Below, one piece after another: positions 58,291 to 64,000 of a DNA stretch of 64,000 nucleotides. Both the position numbers and the translations under genes were made by a program. The notes beneath the pieces are model-generated. The model saw nothing but the letters and a program-made list of their open reading frames with translations, did not search any database and had not been told where the DNA came from. Positions within the stretch are counted from its first letter, which is position 1. Every line of letters starts with the position of its first letter. Source of the DNA: Clavelina lepadiformis (lineage: Eukaryota; Chordata; Ascidiacea; Aplousobranchia; Clavelinidae); the NCBI RefSeq assembly GCF_947623445.1, contig NC_135240.1, positions 13,702,001 through 13,766,000 of the forward strand, read 5' to 3'.

Positions 58291-61200
58291 TTATGCATCT
58301 TCAGCCGCAAAAACCGCATCAACAAAGGGACCTCCAACCATGACTTGTGCCGTAATTCCTGATCGATCTTCACATACCTCTGGGTTATATCCATAAAGGA
58401 AGCCTGCAGCAACAACAACACTTAATAGCACAACTTTGAAGGTACAGGCTAAATTAATCATTAGAAATATAATATTATTGTTAGCTACCAATAAATTTTA
58501 ATTTGTTTCGAATCTAATGCTATTGCCAGTTTTTTACCCATTTCATTGCTTGGCCACTGCATTTCATCTTGAACAAAGTAAGCGGTTGAAGGAAGTGCAC
58601 CTGGCATACCCTCGGATGATTTCCTTGTCATTCCCCAAACGTCCTGAAATGGAAACGAGCAATGAACATCTCATAATAGAAGAGTTTCTACATTAGTAAT
58701 AGAGTACTAAAGTGTCCAAAAGTGATAACTTACAGCGAAAAGGAGCCCTCCAGTGCATCCAGCTCCGGAATCAACAGCGATCACGTACGTCCCATAGTCT
58801 GGCTTGGCATTCCAGGTACCATTTGTTGGTTTAGTCATATCCTAAAGCATCCACCAATCAGTTAGGTGAAAAAAAATTTAAAAATATATTATAAAATATT
58901 ATGTATATTTATTCAAAAATTATTTTGTCAATCGATTACACAATGTAAAAAAAAAAAAAAAAATTTTTGTTCCCAGGTTCTAATCGATTTTTCCCTATTG
59001 CTTAGGACCAGTAAGTGTCGAAAATCAACTTTATTTGATATAAACTTTGTTTTTGTGGTTTAGAGACTGAAATTCTAAAATCGCAATATTTTTGAGAAAA
59101 GATATCAAAGATATGGCTAAAGAGCATCCAAGATGGATGTTAATCACTTTTAAATGTTAATATACTCTGCAATATTTGCTCATTCAGTCCACCTGAAAGA
59201 AAACTATGAGAATGTTAAGACTTTGTTGAATGTTTTAAAGTACGATCAATATAACTGGGAAGTAATTGGGGACTTTAAAATGGTAGCGTTTTTGATGAGT
59301 ATGCAAGGGGGGTTCACCAAGTATCCTTGCCACCTTTGCCTTTGGGATAGTAGGGCTACCACAGAACACTACAAAAAGCAAATATGGCCAAAACGAAACG
59401 AATTTGTTGTTGGAGAGAAAAACGTAAAGCAAACTCGGTTGATTAACCCAAACAAAGTGCTTATGCCACCCCTTCACATAAAACTTGGGCTTATAAAGCA
59501 ATTTGTGAAATCATTGGATAAAGGTGGTGACGCATTCCAATTTCTCAAGAACTTGTTTCCTAAACTATCAGAAGCTAAAGTAAAAGCTGGTTTATTTATT
59601 GGCCCACAAATTAAAAAGATTCTCAAGTCGAATGATTTTATCCAAATGCTTAATGATGTTGAAAAGAAGGCTTGGGATAGCTTTGCAGATGTGGTGAATG
59701 GGTTCTTGGGCAATAACAAGGAAGATAACTATGCCGAACTCGTTGCCAATTTGGTAAAGTCTTATGAAAACATGGGGTGCAGAATGTCCATGAAAGTACA
59801 TATGCTTGATGCTCACTTGGACGAGTTTAAAGACAATATGGGAGCTTATTCAGAAGAACAAGGGGAGCGATTCCATCAAGACATAAAATATTTTGAAAGG
59901 AGATACCAAGGGCAATATAATGAAAGCATGATGGGAGAATATGTCTGGGCCTTGATGCGGGAAAGTGATGTAGAGTACAAAAGAAAATCCCGCAAAACAT
60001 CCCATTTTTAACTGATTTTATACTTGAACTGTTTTAGCCTGAAATATTTATTTGGTTTTGCATTTAACATTTAATGATGGTATTGATTCGGATACAGTTA
60101 ATACATTTATGTGCAAATTCCCATGTACCAAATGCCTGTGCTTTGTGATTTGATTTTAATAACAAAAATTCTAATTCGTTGCCTGTTAATTATGCAAACT
60201 CAGAATTAACCCTTTGCCAGACAGAAAAATAGCCAAAAGTTGGCTGTAATTTGCTTTGCGGAAAAGCAATCGATAGCCTACGACTAACGCGTCAGAATAT
60301 TTAGTAAATACATTGATAGAATATAACTTCTTAGTCGATGCCAAGCGATTAAAAATGGACTTACAGCGATCAAAGACAGTTTGGTAAATATCCATTTCCT
60401 TTAGGGTAAATCAGTATAACCATGCACAATATTGCACATACCAGCAAATTCAAAAAATTACTCTCCTAACCACAAAATCAATGTTTGGAATGAACTATAT
60501 TGATTTTTGGAAGTTTCTAGGTGAGAGAGATCAGGAAATATCAATTAGAACCCGGGAACAAAAATCGTGTTACACGGTGTTATTTTAGAACGTTGCTTAC
60601 AGCATTGGTGTCATTGTAAACTTCTGATACGAGGATTGAGACCATTCCACCGGATCCTACAAGTATTTCAGTCGTGCCGAGCCATTCATTTATGATGACC
60701 GGAACAGCTAACAAATGCAAATATTAATACATGTTGTTCTCTGACTCACCAAGACTGATGTTAAACCAAGACTGCAATGTTAAATTCAACTTTTAGGTAT
60801 TTCAACTTGTTAACGATAAATACCGGTGTTCGTTGAAGTGGTTCTAGCTGCTTCCATACTCACTCCAAATTCAACATTTATATCCTCACCCGAAATGGTA
60901 CAAGTTGTGCTAAAAACGTTCGGTCAGTTCAATCAATTTAAAACTGCGTATATAGATGAAGTAATGTTTTCGTTATATTAAATAAACTCTTACGTTTCAT
61001 TTTCTTGGGTGAAGTAGAAGTTCATTCCAATTTCAGCCTTTCTTCTTTGCCACAATTTACTTTGACGCAAAACGTAAGTTGCATCAGCTGGCACCGAGTT
61101 CTTTTTGTCAAGTTTAGCATTCCAGAACTATTTTTAGGTAAAAGAAAAATAAAGCTGTTGTTAGAACAGTTTATTTTTCTTTTTTAAGAAAGTTCTTCCA

Positions 61201-62568
61201 TTTCTGTAGCGTTGTTTAAATAGCTATCTCTCTATTTCTACTCACTTTTACGGCCAACACGGGGCAAGGAAGATGAATTTTCATAACATAAGGTCCAGTT
61301 GGAATGCTAATTGGTCTGATAAATTAAACATCATTGATCACTGGCTGTGTCATGCATTTTATTAAAGTAAAATCGAATAGGCTTTGGTAAAGATACAGAT
61401 ACCATGTACTTTGCCAGCCATTTGTCAAATTATAGGGCTATAAGATCATCTCATAAGGTGGTGAACAAAATTTACCTGAAAATAGTTGCAGAACCGCCGA
61501 AGACACCTTGACTTCCTTGCCAGACACCATTGAGTTTTATTCCGGAGCCATCAGTACGAGTTCTGTTTAAAACGAACCCGTGTAAAACATAAATTAACTT
61601 AAAATAATAACACAGATGACCGCATAAAATTTAGTATCGCAGAACTTGCTTTGATAAAAAATGAGCTTTATATACCTGATCATTGCTGTGTCTCCGAGGC
61701 CAGAGCTTCCGACTGGTGTGATGTAGATCTTGTAAAATTGCATGCCCTGCAATCCAGAGATTGAAGCACTGTGCTCACCCAAGGTAACACTTGCACCTGG
61801 AAGGATAAAACCCGTTTAAGAATCTCAAAAACAACAATCGTTAAAGCTTCTTTTCCCCGAGGACCGAGGTGAAATCGTCAAATAACTATACAATGTCAAA
61901 CTATAATTTTAACGAGAGCTTTAACTTACTTATGACAGAATCGGTTTCGTTTTTCACCATGACTTCGTAACTATCGGTTTCGTTGTCCATGTCCCAAGTG
62001 AGTTGGATGGAAGACTCGGTCACATCCATGACTTGGAGATTGCTTACAGGAGCAGCAACTATAGGTTCGAAAAAAACGTTTATACAGTTTTGTTATGATA
62101 TGTAAAACTTTGTGGACGAGTTTTAATCGCGTAATCAAGTTTGTTCAACTAAAGCTTATCTTACCAGTTCTAAATTGGTATTCAAGAGGTGCTATGTTTG
62201 CCATAATAGTTCCATTGACATCGGCCGCTGAGATAATGACTTGATAAAGAGTATTTGGGAGCAATGTGCCGAACTGGGTTTCGTTTCTGTCTACAACTTG
62301 ATTTTGATCGTCACTGAGAAGTACCTGAGAAGTTTATAGGGTAATAAGTCTTTAATTTTTAAAAAAGTTTTAGATCAACTAAAAGTGATTTCTTAAAGAA
62401 AGCAAATAGCTCACTCTGGGAACTTACGTAATACTTTTCTGCATCAGGAATTTCTTTCCATTTCAATGCAACCGCGTTGGATGTTGCTGATGCTTGCACA
62501 TTTTCGGCAGATGCACCTCCGATAAGAGCAACAAGGAAGAGAGATGAAATAATCGCAAAAATATTCAT
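58291..62568 (-). CDS. Secreted FN3-domain protein, copy 8, with a transposon in an intron
   Basis: Array-type gene, about 453 residues, signal peptide ...ALIGGASAEN and exon 1 ending in KYY. All exon borders are present and no frame break was seen; the Arg codon that is TGA in copies 4 and 6 is intact. The intron between the exon ending YNDTNA and the exon starting DMTKP is enlarged to about 1.75 kb by a DNA transposon (58939-60579), inserted about 20 bases from the donor. The gene could still be spliced. It is the most divergent array member and the first in transcription order. Confidence 0.8.
58939..60579 (+). mobile_element. DNA transposon, CAC...GTG ends, TTA target duplication (CMC-like)
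   Basis: The borders are exact because five paralogous genes show the empty site. CGATTATTTTAG there becomes CGATTA-[element]-TTATTTTAG here, giving a 3-bp TTA duplication (58936-58938 and 60580-60582). The left end starts CACAATGTAA and the right end, reversed, CACCGTGTAA. Both continue to TTTTTGTTCCC and GGTTCTAAT, and weaker inverted similarity extends to about 135 bases on each side (TTTTGTGGTT). CAC ends and a 3-bp duplication fit the CMC (CACTA/Mirage/Chapaev) group, but this is inference. A run of about 17 A interrupts the left end. Confidence 0.8.
59154..60011 (+). CDS. Transposase-like protein, C-terminal 285 aa
   Basis: A single open frame inside the transposon. It contains WEVIGDFKMVAFLMSMQGGF, YPCHLCLWDSRA, LMPPLHIKLGLIKQFVKSLD, FIGPQIKKIL, GCRMSMKVHMLDAHLDEF and EEQGERFHQDIKYFERRYQG. 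These are the conserved blocks of a long uncharacterised, transposase-like protein family common in arthropod and other animal genomes. The family normally has a further N-terminal half ending in a SIPIAHSVHL-type motif; here the frame begins at IFAHSVHLKENY, so that half is missing. Cys-x-x-Cys and His residues near residues 59-62, together with the acidic and His positions, suggest metal binding. The frame is still open, so the loss is recent or the copy is a young internal-deletion derivative. Confidence 0.75.
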   Translation: MLIYSAIFAHSVHLKENYENVKTLLNVLKYDQYNWEVIGDFKMVAFLMSMQGGFTKYPCHLCLWDSRATTEHYKKQIWPKRNEFVVGEKNVKQTRLINPNKVLMPPLHIKLGLIKQFVKSLDKGGDAFQFLKNLFPKLSEAKVKAGLFIGPQIKKILKSNDFIQMLNDVEKKAWDSFADVVNGFLGNNKEDNYAELVANLVKSYENMGCRMSMKVHMLDAHLDEFKDNMGAYSEEQGERFHQDIKYFERRYQGQYNESMMGEYVWALMRESDVEYKRKSRKTSHF

Positions 62569-62739
62569 AATGCTGCGAAAAAATCAAAATTATTATAACC
62601 TGAAAAATTCCTTCCATTAAATAGTTTATATTAGCAAATGGAACGTCGGACCATATAAATGCTCTAAAAAACTTTTTACCTTTATTCCAATAAAACAGTT
62701 TCACCACACAAACAAATAACTTAGTTATCACACTAGATT

Positions 62740-63375
62740 GAAAGAAAAAAATATGAAAAATTCGTTAATACAACTTTACTCCTTAAGTTCATTTTTCTTT
62801 ACTGAACTTTATCTTTATGGAAACTGTAATATTTTTCTAGGTTTTGCTAGTTTAACCTATGCTCATAGGCACAACTGACTCGTCTGTCGAAATACATTGA
62901 ACCTTTGCAATATATATATTCTCAGGTCATTTTTTCTTAGATGTAATTTGGCCTATTGTCCTCAACACTTAGCACTTATTTTCTTTTTAATTCCTCCATA
63001 TTCTTAAATACAAGTTATAGAGAAAGAATGGTGTTACGTAAGCAGATAACGTAATGTATGGTGTTACGTGGGCAGATAACGTAATGTTTAACCTAGCTTG
63101 AAACGATAAATCGTGACTACAGCTGTAAATTATAAATACAAATTCATATAAGTAGGAGTATTTTTGTTTTCGGAATTTAAATATACCTACTTAATAATAT
63201 AAATAATTAGCTTGTCAACGCTTTCAAGATGACGTAACTGCGTACGTTTAATTTGTCGTTTTAAGTCATACTTGAGATAGCGGATCATCATTAATGGGTG
63301 CCAAAGGGCACATGGAGACGTCAATGTCGTGAATAAGATTTCATTACTTTTAAAACGTTTTGTATTTATTTATAT
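62740..63375. other. Upstream region of copy 8 and right edge of the array
   Basis: Homologous to the regions upstream of copies 3, 5 and 7. Array homology stops at about 63375, where TGTATTTATTTAT is followed by unrelated sequence instead of the GC hairpin. Confidence 0.55.
63031..63090. repeat. 30-bp tandem duplication upstream of copy 8
   Basis: GTGTTACGTAAGCAGATAAC and the following ten bases are repeated once in direct order (63031-63060 and 63061-63090) with four differences. Other units have one copy. The left repeat contains TTACGTAA, a palindrome bound by some bZIP factors in animals. Confidence 0.75.
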
Positions 63376-64000
63376 AATTATATAATCATGAATGAAATGC
63401 GAATGTCCCAAAACCCAATGTTATATCGGGTTTCAACACTCCCTTGATAAAGTATATTTGACAAAAGTCTAAGTTCTTTTAATTTTAATAAGAACGAATT
63501 AATATTATTTTTGGAACATAGCGTTGTTTTACAACATGAACCAAATATTTTGGAAGCTTGCTTCGAAACGTTTTCACATCGTTTATTTTTATCTGTGGCG
63601 TAGGTGGTTAAACACACGTTAGTTTACAACAGCTGTACACAGGATTTAAACACTACTTGTGCACTTCAACAAAACATTATACATAAAGCGCGTTGATTGA
63701 GTGCAGTTTCCAAGCGGGCGTTTATTGGTCGTAGTAGGCTACCGAGATAAGTGGAAAATAATTGGAAGTACTTAGGCTTCATGTACGACTATCTGCAGGT
63801 TCGTTCAACATACGACAGCTACAGTGATTGCGGGATATTTTGTCCTATATTCTGACACTCCCGTAATAAAGTCAAACCTGTATATAGCTTTGCAAAATGG
63901 TTTTAGTATATAAAGTAACATATGACTTTGATACATAACATCTATAGCAACTAAAGTAGCCTAAACAGTGTTTACGACAAGCGGCTTGAAATATATTTGT
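63376..64000. other. Non-coding flank, no feature recognised
   Basis: No exon, element end or RNA gene could be identified. The 79-codon frame at 63378-63617 (-) has no family signature. Confidence 0.4.

Overview
The window is AT-rich animal DNA. Genes are split by many short GT-AG introns, with spliced 5' leaders, TATA boxes and fragments of LINE, SINE, hAT and other DNA transposons. There is no bacterial or viral gene organisation. The AT content, short introns and secreted fibronectin-type proteins fit an invertebrate such as a tunicate (Ciona-like), but nothing seen proves the species.

Main content: eight copies of one gene for a secreted protein of about 450 residues. It has a signal peptide, two fibronectin type III (FN3) domains, a domain that looks by eye like a family-2-type cellulose-binding module, and a C-terminal region I do not recognise. 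Copies 1 (2619-6212, +) and 2 (10074-13626, -) lie tail to tail in the arms of a roughly 4.6-kb inverted repeat. Copies 3 to 8 (28596-62568, all -) form a direct tandem array. Inside the array an 11.5-kb block carrying two genes is repeated almost without change (31.98-43.49 kb and 43.49-55.0 kb). Copies 1, 2, 3, 7 and 8 read as whole genes. Copies 4 and 6 share one nonsense codon, and copy 5 has a one-base insertion. A relic exon of a ninth copy lies at 1534-1659.

A deoxycytidylate (dCMP) deaminase locus lies at 20407-21228 (-) with three recognisable exons; its last exon was not found. Pieces of the same gene recur at 8.8-9.3 kb and inside four array units (26.5, 32.8, 44.3 and 55.8 kb), so deaminase fragments were amplified together with the FN3 genes.

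Mobile elements: a 385-bp hAT MITE with perfect 8-bp target duplications (1052-1436); four LINE fragments (1-175, 8101-8645, 17150-17440, 19660-19911); a tRNA-like SINE repeated through the window; a hAT transposase remnant (25430-26428); a likely hAT-derived element (23070-23929); and a 1,641-bp transposon with CAC...GTG ends and a TTA duplication inside an intron of copy 8 (58939-60579). Stretches between 14.4 and 25 kb and after 63.4 kb are otherwise largely non-coding.
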